Assembly: GCA_024721245.1 (NCBI GenBank)
Contig: CM045560.1
Span: 2,852,001-2,916,000 of the forward strand
Direction of reading: 5' to 3'
From: Mitragyna speciosa
Lineage: Eukaryota > Streptophyta > Magnoliopsida > Gentianales > Rubiaceae
DNA: 64,000 nucleotides
The notes under the pieces are model-generated. The model was not told where the DNA came from, did no database searches, and was given only the letters and a program-made list of their open reading frames with translations. The stretch's first letter is position 1; every line of letters starts with the position of its first letter. Shown here piece by piece: positions 23,377 to 38,300 of the stretch. Position numbers and translations under genes: made by a program.

Positions 23377-26300
23377 ATGGAGGACGCCTTCGCTAGATCC
23401 ATCTCTGAGGTTCTTGTCCTTTCCTTAATTCGCACTATTACGTAATAAACCTCAATTTTGCAATATTGTTGTGGAATTAAGGAAGTAATTTGAGAGGGTT
23501 TTCAATGCAATTAGATTACGTTATCTGTTTTTGTTTTTTCAATGAAAACTCCGCAAGATTTTGTAATTCGTGTTTCTCTGCATGATTTTGTTATTGGTGT
23601 TTGGCAGGTTCTAGAGTTCTTTGGGGTGGACCCAAGTAAAGGTCTTACGGATGTTCAGGTTTTTAGTTGATTTTTTACTTCTTGGCAAATGTGAAGTTCG
23701 ATGATCCAAGATTGATTTTTTAGTGCTTAAATTTCAAGAAACTGGCAGTTTTTATTTTCTTGGTGAAATATATTTCTTTTTGGTTGTTCAGGTTGCAGAA
23801 CATGGCAGGCTGTATGGTCGAAATGGTAGGTTCTAGTGATTCAGGTGTTTCTGTTTTGTTAATGATATAAAAGTTTGCATTTTTATTGTGATTATAGTTG
23901 AATAGAAGTTGCATGATTGACAATTGTTAGATAATAATGTATGGTTAATGTTGGAATATACGCTGGTGAAGGGATTCAGATGCATGTTAATATTTCGGGG
24001 TTAGATGGGCTGGACAGATAATAAGATTCAATTTGATTGTAGGGTACAATTGCACAGTCGTAATCAAAGAAAATAAAAAAATAAATATGCATACTATTAT
24101 TCTTAAACTTGTAGGTGCCATGTGCACTGAGAATCTATAAGTTCCTAATTTTCTTTTTGAAATCATCTCTCCTGAAAAACCAGTTTTTGATAAGGCCGCC
24201 CAATCCCAATCCCAATTTCACAGTATTGGAGTGGCGAAGTTGTGGAGTTATTTGGAATTTTTTTTATACCGGAATATTGTTTGCATCCATTTTATATCAT
24301 CAATTAGATAATGTCAATTGTGCTTATTTTAGTTACATTGTTCATAACGGCAATATTCTTGTAGGACTGTTATTGTGTACTGAAAAGTTAATAGATTAAC
24401 ATGTCCTGAGTACGTATACATTATCGACTTCATATTGCCTTCAGTTAGTATTGTTTTTTCCAAATTTTTATTCCTTTGAACCCATAACTTCTAATGTATG
24501 TCTCACGTTTTGGCATGTCATGGATGGTCGCAGTGCTGCCTCAAGAGCAAAGTAAGTTTGAGTATTACCTTCTCTCAATACTCTCAATGCTGTGCATGAT
24601 TGCCTCCCTTGTACTTCTGCTACTTGTTCTTAAACTAAAAATAACTGCTATATCTCGATCCTTCTATCATTTTCTCCTACAAATTACATTTTTCAGTTGT
24701 TTGCAACTTCACATGAAAAACTATAAAGCCAAAATCATAACTATGCAATAGGCCTACTATTCTGTTAAATCTTATAGTTTTGGGAGTAAATACTAACTTC
24801 ACATGTTGTGTGACAAATGAATCCTTCCTGTTATTGGCCAAAAAGAATAATTGTCAATGCCTGCTGTAAAAGCATATATATGAAATTTGGAACAACCTGT
24901 GAGTGAAATTTGAGTAGGATCTGGACCTTTTTGTTTTATTACATGCTTTTCTTATTCTCAGGACGTGTTTGTATCCACAATTGTGCATGTACAAATGTAC
25001 AAAATTTTTGAATTCTCAATTAAAATTAGTTGAATGGAGGAAAGAAGGAACCGTGAGGGGGGGGGGGGGGGGGAGAGAGAGAGCAGACTAGAAATGCTAG
25101 AGAAAACAATGCACAATGGACTTCTGCCATCTTGCAAATGAGGGGAGAATGAAATTGTTGCCTCAAAAGCTGTACATATTCCATTTTGCAATTCTGGAGC
25201 TCTTTTTTTATTTTATTGTTATACCATTGTTGAGTTCTTTTTCCTGGCTGTTTTTTCTACTGATGGACTCTTTGGTCTTTGATGGGCGGATACTTTTTTT
25301 ATAACTTATTTCATAGGCTTTTGCTATATCAAAGGTCACAAGTGCTTGAGGTCATTTATAGTTTTACTATGGCTTTTAATTTGTTGTGTTCCTCATTTTG
25401 GTGAAAACAGCTTCATTACTATTAAAATTTCCATATGTATCCATTTCAATGATGCAGGCACTCCTTTTTGGAGATTAGTGCTGAAGCAATTTGATGATTT
25501 GTTGGTTAAGATATTAATTGCATCTGCTGTTGTATCCTTCCTTTTGGCATTGATTAATGGAGAGACAGGGATATCAGCCTTTTTGGAACCTTCTGTAAGA
25601 TAAAGCTTCTTTATTGATTTTGCATTTGTTGTTGCCGCTCTATGTTTCTGATTTTGCAATTCTCATTCTTGATTTAACTGCCATAGCAAAAGCAATACTT
25701 CTTGTGGATTATGTTAGTTATGTGCTATGATTCATGCAATTTTCCTGTAAAATTTTGTGTCGCTACTTATTTTTGTATGGATTGTGCGTTATGTTTTGCA
25801 GTACCATGACATGTTTGTAAATTAATAATCTTTTTCAGGTGATACTGATGATATTGGCTGCAAATGCTGCTGTAGGAGTAATTACAGAAACAAATGCTGA
25901 AAAGGCTCTGGAGGTCAGGTGTCATCATTTAGTAGTGTTACTAATTACTGTTGTTTCTTAATTTTGGTAGATAAGCTCCCCTCGGGTGCCCCCCGCCACC
26001 ATGGATACTAAGCTTATGTTTCTGCATCTATCCATCTTTCCTGTTTTTCACTCATTGCTGAATTCCTTTTAATGATTGCAGGAGTTGCGTGCTTACCAAG
26101 CTGATGTAGCCACTGTCCTTCGAAATGGTAAAATCAAGCATACATAAAACAGCCACAGAAGTGTTAGATGCTGGTTATGTTACTATTCGTATTGTCTGCT
26201 GTTGTGACCAGTCTGATGTATATGCTTTAATCTGCCATATTGATGCAACCATGTTGGTTGAATTTCTTTTCCCTTTTATTTTTCCAGTTTATATTTGTAA

Positions 26301-29300
26301 CCAATTCATGAATGAGAATTATTAGAGCTTTTTGTGTTTCTCTAATTACTTGTTGATCATTTCCTTTCACTTCTTTTTGCATTTATCAGCTACTTTTGCT
26401 GCATTTCCTAGGATTCCAGATGAAAACACAGAGTAAACACTTAGATTCTCATAGATTGGACTAGGTGCACTTTTATAGACTGTTATGACTCTAGCTAAAA
26501 GGTCTTTAATTGTATTGACAGTCAAATAATTGATATATTAGTTGCTAATAATTTGAATGACTTACAAATTAACTCTATGAGAGGCAATTTTATTGCCTCC
26601 ATTGTGCTGCCAAAGCTATCCTTTAGGAGGGTTGAAGAGGAACCCCTTTGACTCCATTAAAAGTGTCTAGCATTGGTAAACTTGCTAGCTTTATCATAAT
26701 GGCCTGTTGGATACAGTTCCATATCAAAAGCAAGATATAGTTCTATGGTACTGCATTATAAGCAAGAAGTTGATTAATGGTCCTTCCTGTCTGCATAGAG
26801 ATTGATTCATTTCCTATCCACTCAATCATGACTTCTATATTATTTACCTTTCCCCCCATCCTCCTCATAAGTGATTCCTTGAGTCATGATCTCACGCTTA
26901 TATGGCTGGTTTTTTATCCACCATGCTAACCTCCCAGTGAAAAAATCCATTGGACAACCTTTGTTAACAAGCCTGCTTGTCTAACCACGTACACCTTTAT
27001 TATGTGAATGTTTTGTTTTGTTAATAATATATTAGTGTTTGATTAGTGAAAGACTTTGAATGTACTAATTCTTTCAAATTTTCATGGCAAACAATGTTAT
27101 TAGGTTGCTTCTCAATCTTACCTGCAACAGACCTAGTTCCTGGAGATATCGTGGAAGTTTGTGGTAAGCTGACAGTTCAAATTTTAGCAAGCCAAAGGTG
27201 GAGATTTATAGGTCAAAATGTTTTTTTTTTGTGAAGTAAATTTACTGTTTTTGTTTGGAATGAGCAGTTGGATGCAAAATTCCAGCAGATATGAGAATGA
27301 TAGAGATGCTGAGTGATCATCTACGCGTCGATCAAGCAATTCTCACAGGTGTATATGCATTTAATTCATATCAAGTCAAGCTTTAGTTTACTAATTTTTA
27401 TATTATAGTATTTGATAGGCATGATGAAGGAATAGATTAGAAAAATAATTATTGGTATACTCATGTGAAACCTAAGTTTCTTCATCGAATGCCCATGTTT
27501 TGATACTTTTCTTTTGAATGTGGTGGATTTGCGTAGGATCCATTGACTGTTATCTCTTCATACACTTTTGTCAAATTTTTGCTACAGATTAACCATGATT
27601 TATCCGCAATCCACTAGTTCTGTTCATGGCAATTTATGTGACCTTATAGCTAGTTTATAGGGATTCCTCACTTGTAGCTCGTGTATCTGCTTTTATTGTT
27701 GTTATATGTATTGGTTGGCTGTGGCATATATGTTATCCTATCTCAATTGGTTAGTGTTTTTGCAGCAATGTCAAATTTCAGTCTCCATCTGTCTTGCTGC
27801 TTCTTTTCCCCTCTCATTTTCTGTCAGATGATAGGCAGTTAACGGTTATAGCGGTTTATTATAGGTGAGAGCTGTTCTGTGGAAAAAGAGCTTGATTCTA
27901 CGATCGCTACAAATGCTGTATACCAGGATAAGACAAACATTCTTTTCTCGGTAAAATTTTTCAAGCTGGTTTTACAATGCCTTCTAAATATGTTAATCTG
28001 AGAACATTTACTGTTGGCTGTATTACTGATTTGGATCACCTGATTTGTTATTAAAAAAAAAAAAAACACTTGGTGGTACCTTTATCTGGAAATTAGGAGA
28101 GACCACAATAATCAAATGGTGCTGTCACTTTGTATCTAGTCTAGATGATGATCCACATGAAGTGCTTGCTATACAGGATATGCTTGAAGTTTCATGTGTA
28201 GTAACTCCTGCACCTACAGAGAAACTGAATTAACATATCTTAGATTTTGTGATATATGCTCAATAGATCAATTATCTTGTGAATTGCAAACAATTGAATT
28301 GGTTGATAGTAGATTCATTTTTTCCGGAACAATGTGGTCCGACTATTTGGACTGGTAGATAGATCAATTTAGCTTGGATGTTGTGAAATATTCTTCCATT
28401 GTTTGTAATTGATGATAAGATGCCGCAAAATTTGATTTTTGTTTTTTCGCCAAATTTCTTGTCCTTGAATTCGATAAACAAATTAGACAAAAAAGGATAT
28501 GGAATGCTGAATATTTCCATTCACTTGAGCTTCATATTGAATTCTTTGACATTGATGTTTTATGGAGAGTTAAAATGCTCGTGGTTTTATTTAACTCTCT
28601 TGTGCTGGGTTCCATATTGTCACGAGGGGGTTGTGACTTTTGTCTAGATTTGAGGATTCACACATCAAAGCAATTGTAATGTAGACATCTTCTTAAATAT
28701 ATTACTCACATTGGTTTGTTAAATGCTATGAAAAATCACCATTCTTAGTGAAGAATGAATTCAATGCAAGTATTTTGCTATTCATTTGCCAGGGAACAGT
28801 TGTGGTTGCTGGCAGGGCGAAGGCTGTTGTTGTTGGTGTTGGCTCTAACACTGCAATGGGAAGCATACGGGATTCTATGTTGAGAACTGAGGATGTTAGT
28901 TGTCTTTAATGTAGTTATTGTATTGTTAACTGTGTTCTTGTCATTAATTTATTGCTGAGATGTTTTCATTTTTAAATTTAAAAAAAATTCTTTTATTCTC
29001 TGCAGGAAGTGACACCACTCAAGAAGAAGTTGGATGAGTTTGGAACTTTTCTGGCCAAGGTGATTCTACATCTTTTACCTGTCTTACGTTCTGCTTTTCT
29101 CTTGTAGCTGTGACTTTCAGCTTACAATATGTGGAAGTCAAAACATGGATGGTCGTTGACTTCTCATTGTATTTTCCTAGTGCCTATACCTTTTACAGTA
29201 TTATATTGAAGCTACAGCTCCCCTATCCTTGCATGTTGAAACATTAAAACACCAATTTGGACTGAACAGATTTGCTTTATATTTATCACCCGGTTTTACC

Positions 29301-32300
29301 AAATTCTTCCGGTTGCATCCAACCTCTATCCAGTTGTTTGTGTTTGTAATTTTGGTTTTCAGTACTTTTATTTTTATATCTGTTTGTATGGAAACAATTT
29401 GCTTAATATCTTTTTCGTTTAAAATTGGCTATAGATTATTTCTTTTACAGCAAAAAGCTGCTAATTGACTTTTACTTTCTTTTCCCTAAAATTATGAACC
29501 TTTTTTTCAGCCTCCTTGTCTTTTTAGTTGCTTGAAAAATTTACTACATATAAGGAAATGCACTTGGTTTTTTAAAAATTCAAAGTCACTTACTTTCACT
29601 GTTTGAATAAGTTAATTTTCTTTCAAATGTATGAAATTCGATAAACATGACCAATGTTATATCACTTAACAAATCAATGACATATCATTCTACATATCAA
29701 ATATAAATTCCATAAAATTTATTATCATCATTAGTCTTATACCCATGCTTTAGAATGCCCTAATTCTGTGTTCTGGAAACTGATTCGCTATGTCTTTTTT
29801 ATTTTTTATTTTTCTTTTTCCTGATAAAGTAGATAAGAGTATGTTTTGGAATGTTGGCAAGAAATGATGAGTTATCTGTTAAACTCTTCTTTTGCCATTG
29901 TTTCCCTGAGGTTAATGACTTTTTTCTTCTTCTAGGTTATTGCCGGTATATGTGTATTAGTTTGGATTGTGAACATTGGTCATTTTCGGGATCCTGCCCA
30001 TGGTGGCTTTTTGAGAGGTGCAATACATTACTTTAAGGTAATATTTTGTGGATGTTTCTTTTTTCAGTGATTACTTTGTATCTGAAGTTATAATCCTGCA
30101 ATTTATTGCTCTGTTTTTCTCATGTCTTGATTCTTACCGCCAGATCGCTGTCGCACTTGCAGTTGCTGCTATTCCTGAAGGGCTTCCTGCTGTTGTTACG
30201 ACGTGAGTATTTAAATTCAAAAATGTTGGTATTATGTTGTTAATTACAATGCTAATACATTGTTCTATTTGTTTCCACTTCTCACATCATACACTGTCAT
30301 CTGAATAAGTATTTTTGGGCATATGCAAACCTGTTTGATGTACTATATGGAAAAGTGTTACCACAGCAAATATTGATATAAGATTGAAATCTCATACTTT
30401 CTGCTCTGTCCACATGGTATTGAAATCAGTGCACAAAACTGATTTTTACCTTTCTGGTTGTGACATTTTCTTTGACTTTGTTAAACTGTGGGGGATGCAC
30501 AAGTCTAACATTATAGGCATTGTTTTGTGATAGATACTGGATTAGGTCTGAGTTATCTCGATTTCCTAGTTGAGTTGTTTGAAAATGTTTATGTTGCTGT
30601 GCACATCTTACCTCTAACACATGATTTTATGCAATTATATATGATCAAATGTGCGTAGGGGTTTATAGTAAGAATTGTGTTGATCTGAAGTTACATTTGA
30701 AAGTGTTTATGATGCATAACTTGCATTCTTTGTACACTTATTCTTCTAGGTAAAAGTTTCTCTTATTAGCTGATGTCCTTTAGAACTTAAATTTTGCCAC
30801 ATTTTGTGACTCTTCTCATGATTTCCTGCTAAACTCCACAGGTGTCTAGCTCTTGGAACTAAGCGAATGGCTCGTTTAAATGCTATTGTAAGATCCTTGC
30901 CATCTGTAGAGACTCTGGGCTGCACAACCGTGATATGCAGTGATAAGACTGGTACTTTGACTACCAACATGATGTCTGTCTCAAAGGTGAACATCTTGTG
31001 ATTTGTACGTCCATATATTTGATTTGTGTCTGTTTTTTTTTTCCTTGGGCTGATATTATGAGCATAATAAATACTTTAGAAGTACTTCTCCCATTTGTCT
31101 GTTTCTGACATAATTTGTTTAGAAGGGCATCTTTTTCAGTTGAGTGCTGCATCTTTTCTGAAAGTAACAACATTCCGCATTTCATAAATGGATGCCAGAT
31201 TGCATGTATGCTTTCGAAAGAGACTATTGCTTTGGTGCTTTTTTACAGCAATGTGCGTTCCACCTTCGGTCAAATGTATGAAGTGATTTTTAGAATCGAA
31301 TTTGCATTTCTGCTTCTGAGTTTTCTATCAATCCATTCCCCTACTGAGTCACATGCCTTTCCTCCAACCACCTTTCCCCCGATCACCTCGACGGAAATAC
31401 ACTGTATGCAATCTGTAAAGCAGTGGGAGCAATATGTCTTGAAAATCTGATGGACTAACTGTAATTTTGTATGTCTTGAAAATCTTAGGGACTAACTGTA
31501 ATTTTGTTTTCAACTAAATGCCCATCACACTTTAGATAGAGGAAAAGAAATCTATTATGATCTCTACCTTAAATGATTGATTAAAACAATCCACCATAAA
31601 TGATGGGAGCTATGGCTCTTGCTGATTTTTCTTCCTGATATGTTGTTATTGTTTTCAGATTGAAGCCAGCTTCTTCTTCTTCTTTTTGTGTTTTTTTTTT
31701 TTCGTTCTTTTTATAGTATATTTTATTACAAATAAGAATAAAAGAAAGTAGACAAAATCCTGTATTGAGTCATTCTCTTTTCCAGCTATGTGTGCTTCAT
31801 TCTGTAAATCATGGTCCCGTTGCTGCCCAGTATAGTGTGAATGGGACAACATATGCACCAGAAGGTTTCATTTTTGATAGCACTGCTATCCAGGTAAATG
31901 TTTGTATATGCAAACTTAAGTTTTGTTTTAAAATTTACATTTTTTTGGGTCATATCATTGTTCCTGCATTTTAGAATCTCATACCTATTGGTTGTTGTTT
32001 AGCAAGCTCCTTGACTTTCTGATTTATGCAATGCATTTATCTTATGCTGCTTAGAAAATCAGTGGGGCAACTTTTTATTTGCTGCCTATTGAACTAGTAG
32101 CATTTAAGAATGGATACAAACTTGGAGGGGTTTCTGTGGCACCAAAAAAAGACATTAGAAGAGGAAGTATCTGGGGTATTGAGTTGTTGAGAAAGAGCTT
32201 GTCTTTTTTGGTGTTTGTACACAAGGTAAACATAATTGAATTACATTGAGTTGCAAGAAGTATATCAATGCCTGTCAATCACTAAGAACTTTGCACACAA

Positions 32301-35300
32301 GACAAAGTTGAATGTGGAGTAGAGTTCCTGAGTTCATTTTTAGCTCCTTTGTAAATATTTGGAAAACTCTACTCTGCTGAGTATGCTGGAGAAATTTGGA
32401 GTAGTGGGAGGAATAAATTAAAGCAACATGCTTTTTGTGGCTTCTATTGCATATCAAACAGGAGAAACCGAGAACCAAATCTTTATCAAATTAAGATTTC
32501 ACAATGTCTTAAAGAAAGGAAAATAAAGTATCCAAGCCATTGGTGATCATCAACTGCAACTTTCTAAAAGAGAAGTTGATTTGACCATATTGATGATAAA
32601 TCTATTCTGATAGTAATCTCAGCACCTAGCAATTAGTGTCTGTAATCATGCATGCCAGCCAAAATTTGTTTTGGGTCAGTTTCTTGCTTATAAGACTGAA
32701 AGAACAAGACACTGCTATATTTGTTAGCAAGCAATGAATTTGGATATTTCTCTTGGCATTGTACTTAGGGAGAAATTATGGCTTTTCTAGAATCTTTTGT
32801 TCACTGTTGGATTTGCTCATGATACATTGTTCTGCAGCTTGAGATTCCAGCCCAGTATCCTTGTCTTCTCCACATAGCAATGTGTTCAGCTCTATGTAAC
32901 GAGTCTGTTATACAATACAATCCTGACAAGAGGAATTATGAAAAAATTGGTGAATCAACTGAAGTTGCCCTCCGTGTATTGGCAGAAAAGGTTAGCCTTT
33001 TTGTTTTGTTGAAATATGCAGTTTGATTTTGTAATTTGAATCATATATTACAATTGAACTTTGTTTCTCCTGGTATCAGATTGGTCTTCCTGGGTTTGAT
33101 TCTATGCCTTCTGCTTTAAATATGCTAAGCAAGCATGAAAGGGCATCTTATTGTAACCGTTATTGGGAGAACCAATTCAAAAAGGTTTGGACTCATGTTC
33201 TATCCTAGATTGATGCTCTGATATCTTAATCATGATTGGTAAATCGTGGTGTTACCATTAATCAACTTTAGTTGATTCCAACAGCAATACATTTGTTGAC
33301 TGCATGATAATCATTATGTCAGTGTTTTTGTTGGAATCTTGTTTCTCCATTGCTTTCTTTGGTGAATATCTAGCGGTGATAGATGTTACTATATTTGGAA
33401 CCTTCATGTCTTGGGGGCAAAGTTGTTTAGCACACATTTCTAAGGAATTTGTTAAGATATGCTGCTGCAATATGACATGTACATGTGCTCATTTCCATAT
33501 TTTTTTATCTGAGAATTAAATGTATTGAAGTGGTCAAGAGCCTTGTTTCTTTATCTTAGAACAATTGTCACTGCTATCCTTCTCCCTTCTTTTGTTAGTT
33601 GATTGTAGTACTAGGTGAGTGTTTTAATCTGAATGAGTGATGTTAGGGAATCTCCCTAGGTTTTGGTGATCGTAGTACTAGATAAGTGGGAAAATTTGGG
33701 TTCTACTTTGAATTCACACTCATGTTCCTGCCGTATATGCCTTGCTGGTTACTGAATCTTGACATGCATACTATTAATGCTGCTGTATTTAAACAAGTGC
33801 TGATACGTTGGCCTTTTCTTGCGAGTCCATTTCTTTCATTGAACTTATTTACAAGAAGCTCATTATCTCTGTTGTGAGTGCACATTTTAAGCTAAGGTTT
33901 CCACTTCTTCCATATTTAAATCTTTCAATTGTATGTATATGATGCTATGTTCTGTTAATCTGCATTCTGTTTCTTGAAACTTAGTGATTGCTTTGTCTCT
34001 TCAGATCGTCATAAAATTATTGAATCTGTGATGATTAAGTTGTAGTTTACACCATTATCTCTCTTGTGAAGATTTGTGCTTCATCACGTTAGTACTAACA
34101 TAAGAGAAATTCCTGTGGTTATTGTAACTGGATCTTCTTCTATATAGAGAGAGAAGAGTTTCCATCTTTAAATTACTCTTGTGGTGAAAGCTTTGAACAT
34201 TCTCTCTCACTTGCTCAATTTCTGTTGTCTGTTGATGTCTGTATCTTAGACACGTGCAATTCTTCTGTCTTCGAATTTTTGGTGTGTTGTTAAAGCCGTT
34301 TGGTTAATTACAATCATGATTTTGAAAGTATGACATTAGTTGATATAGGATTGAGCAACTGAAAACAATTTACTTTAGATATTTGGTTGTCATGTTTAAG
34401 TAGAATACAGTTACTCCTTGTTTGTTGACGTATACTGGTTAGTTGTATACGGTTGGTGCACTGTTCTAATTATATTCCCTGAAACATGCATTTGTGACTT
34501 TGTTCAAGTCATAATAGGTATTTGTAGGAAGTGATTCTTTACATCATTTTTTTTTCAGATATCAGTATTGGAATTTTCTCGTGATCGCAAAATGATGAGT
34601 GTCCTTTGTAGCCGGAAGCAGATGGAGATCATGTTCTCTAAAGGAGCTCCAGAGAGTATACTTTCTCGATGTGCAACTGTCCTTTGCAACGATGATGGTT
34701 CTACTGTTCCTCTAACTGCAGCTATTAGAGCTGAGTTAGAATCACAATTCCACAGGTTAACATCCCTTGTTTATGTGTGGATAAAACAACTAATGTTAAC
34801 ATCCTCTGAATACATGACACACAGTTGAATAAATTTTCTGTTGCTATTTTTCTTGTAATTATTTGTTTCTTTTCACTGAAAGCTGGCTCGCATTTTATTG
34901 AGAGAAAAGCAAAACCCCAAAAAATAAAAACAACTAAGAAAAGAACAAAGTACTTGCCCATTTACACCAGTACATCAGATGAAGGAAAGGTGTTAAGAAG
35001 TAACAGGCTCTAAATATACTAAAAGAATCAATGACCAGTCACCAGAGAGATCATGTTTGCCTTGTTCCTTCGTACCCCTCCAGCTGGCAACTGCACATTG
35101 AATCTCAGTGATAATTATGCTGCATGCCATACTTGATAACCTTCATGAATAGTAATTCTCTGGTTTCTGTTTTTAGTGTGCCAAAGATTATAGACTTTGC
35201 TTCCTAAACCCAATCTTTTAATATCTCCAACAATTATTTCTGGTACACATTGATGTAAAGCTCTTATCAACTCTGAATCCCATTCAGATCCACTGCGATA

Positions 35301-38300
35301 AATCAGGCACAAGGCCTGAATGCAACAACTTTATATTCGCATTTGGTTCTTTACTGTTATAACAATTATCCATGAATATTTGACCAGATCAGTATAATGT
35401 AAATGTCCATTTGATTGAGTTTGAAGACGTTTTCAAATAGCTTTCTTAAATTTCCCAAATAGTAAAATGTGTCTAATTAAGGTCGTTTTCAGATTTAGTC
35501 CAGTTTAATTTTGATAATCTTGTAAGGTTATGAATGGGTTTTGTGAATTTTGTCCTTTTTGAGTCATCTTTGACCTTCTAGTTTCTTTTACCTGGTTACA
35601 GTTCAGTTCACTGTAATAGGACCTTCTTGTAAGTGGGGTACTAGTTCTTCTAATTAATCTGTTATACCTTTAATTTTGGCATTGTGCTGAGAGATTTCCT
35701 ATTGCCAGTTTTGCAGGGAAAGAAACTTTAAGATGCTTGGCTCTAGCCTTGAAAAGGATGCCTATGGGTCAACAGGCTCTCTCCTTTCATGATGAAAAAG
35801 ACCTCACGTTTATTGGGTTGGTATGCTTTCTCTTCAGCATAGCTCAGCGTGAGAGTGCTCCGTGGCCAATTGACCAATTATTTTGGTTAGCTATGAGATT
35901 CTGCCATAAAATGAAGTGTCTGGGAAATCTTGTTTCTGATGAAAGAAATAGGAATATTATCAATAGGTCCATACGTTCTGATCTTTTGGGTGATGAAAAA
36001 AATATAAAATCTATATGTTATGTGCTATCTAGGGAGTAGAAATTCTGGATGGTCTTGAACATCTTCTGTCCATATTCTTCTGCACTCTATGTAATAATTG
36101 TGTACGTCGTGAAATACTTATTTCCAACTTATTCCTGATCATATCACCATTGCTCCATTTGTATAACTTACGAACAAGAAGGGGTGGGGGCAGGAAAAAG
36201 AAAAGAAAAATACTGGAAAAAAACAGTTTTTGTGGTTTTTGCTTTATTAGTAAAATACAAATTTGATGGTAAGTGTAAGTTTGGAAGTAGCCGGATGCTT
36301 AGTTAATATTCTTCTGTTGCTCAAATTTTCCCTCTACAGTTCATTAGTGCATCTTTGATTTTCTTTCTAATTGCCAAACATGAAGGTTGGAATGCTTGAT
36401 CCACCAAGAGAGGAAGTAAAAAATGCTATACTTTCATGCATGACTGCTGGCATACGTGTTATTGTTGTCACTGGAGATAATAAGGTAAAACGAAAATTTC
36501 CACTTTGCTGTTTTGTCAACCATTTTTTAGCTATGCTATATATGTTTTTTGAACTGATTTTTAATATTGGATGCAATGTCAGATTACTGCAGAATCCTTG
36601 TGCCAGAAGATTGGGGCTTTCGATCACTTAGAGGATTTTGCAGGCCACTCTTACACTGCTTCTGAGTTTGAACAACTTCCCGCACTTCAGAAAACCATGG
36701 CATTGCAACGAATGGCAATTTTTACGAGGTACATCCAGATTTTATCTTGGACCTGCTTTTTTCCCCCCTACTAAATCTTCTTGAAGAGAGTACTATTTAG
36801 ATGTAATACTATCAACTGGCAGTATTTATCTTTTATTACTTGTTTTGTGGATTATTACTTTGTTAGGGTTGAACCGTCTCACAAAAGGATGCTTGTTGAA
36901 GCTTTACAGCATCAAAACGAGGTGGTAAGTCTCCTGTACCTAACACAGTAATGACCTATTCATTGAAGCTTTTGTGGTCATTAGCAAGTTATATATGAAT
37001 CTGGGTCCTTAATTTCTTGAATTTCATTTGCTGCATTAGGACTAGGGAGGTTAAAACCCTGTTGTTACCATGTTAGTTGTTAACTTCGTTGAAAGATTGT
37101 TGCTCATAGAGTTCTGTTTTGCTTGGTGCTACATCTTGGATTTTGATATTTGTGCTGTTAGCATGATGCATGGTAGTTTCTGACTCCTGCATTTTTTTGG
37201 TCACATTAACCAGACAAGGTTCATTAAATTTTTTGGGTGATAAATGCTGGAATTTGAACTAGGTTCATTTAAAAAAATTCCATGTGATTGCTAATTTGCT
37301 GCAATCACCCCCATTTGGAGCTGACTTATTGGAAAGGTTTGGGAAATAGGTCTGGAATTCTAACTAACGCCCTCTCATCCATATTCTTTAATCTGGAGTT
37401 CACAGCTAGCTGGCATCGATTTTGAATGGTTGATTAGTTTTACTGACTAATATATAAGAATTCCCAGTAACATGACACTAGAAGAATTTGACTGCTGTAA
37501 GACTTTTCTTTCTAATTACTTGCAGAGAAAAGATATCTTGATGATGCATTTCTACCACCACCACTATTCTGGCTGTGGTTCTTTTCAGAAGAAGCTAGGC
37601 TGAGTTTATTCTATAACTTGTCATTGGGCTATTGACCATTGCATGTGGTGTGCTTATGCAAATTTTTTAATGCACTGGTCTGTTCAAGGCGTTTTAAATA
37701 TTCCTATATTCATTCACAATTATTTAAGAGAGCTTAGAGTTTTCCTCTCAGGCTTGATTTTCTTTCCTCCAATCCTCCCATTAGTAGAGTTAGTGAACTC
37801 GAAGAATATGTGAAATGAATGGTGCTTCAATACATCTTTCTGAAACTTTATCCTGTGAAAAAGAAACTAAGCCCCAAATTTTAAGGTTGCAATGACTGGT
37901 GATGGAGTCAACGATGCACCTGCATTGAAGAAAGCAGACATTGGAATTGCCATGGGATCAGGAACAGCAGTTGCCAAGGTACTTTGACTTGTAGCTGTCT
38001 ATAATTTAAATGAGAAAAGAAGAAAAATGAAATGTCAATGTTATTCTACAATCGTGCTAGCTTCTCTGTGGACTTAATGATTGGATTACCTCTTGCCGAG
38101 CAATGGCAGTTACTTTTCCTGCTGTAGAGGTTACTGGCAGGGATGGTAACATGTGTTGTATTATATCCTTGCATGCAAAGTAATTAATTGCCACTTGCTT
38201 TTGACTTGGGTGTCTATCTTGTTCATCAATTTGTACTCAGTGGTAGGAATAGAGAAACCCTAGTTTTTACATATCTGAGACAGAGTCTGCATCATATCCT

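Noticed and set aside
23377..24551. Calcium pump 5' end starting at a later Met
   Set aside because: MEDAFARSISEVLEFFGVDP matches the known ECA3 N-terminus exactly in layout, so the ATG at 23377 is kept.
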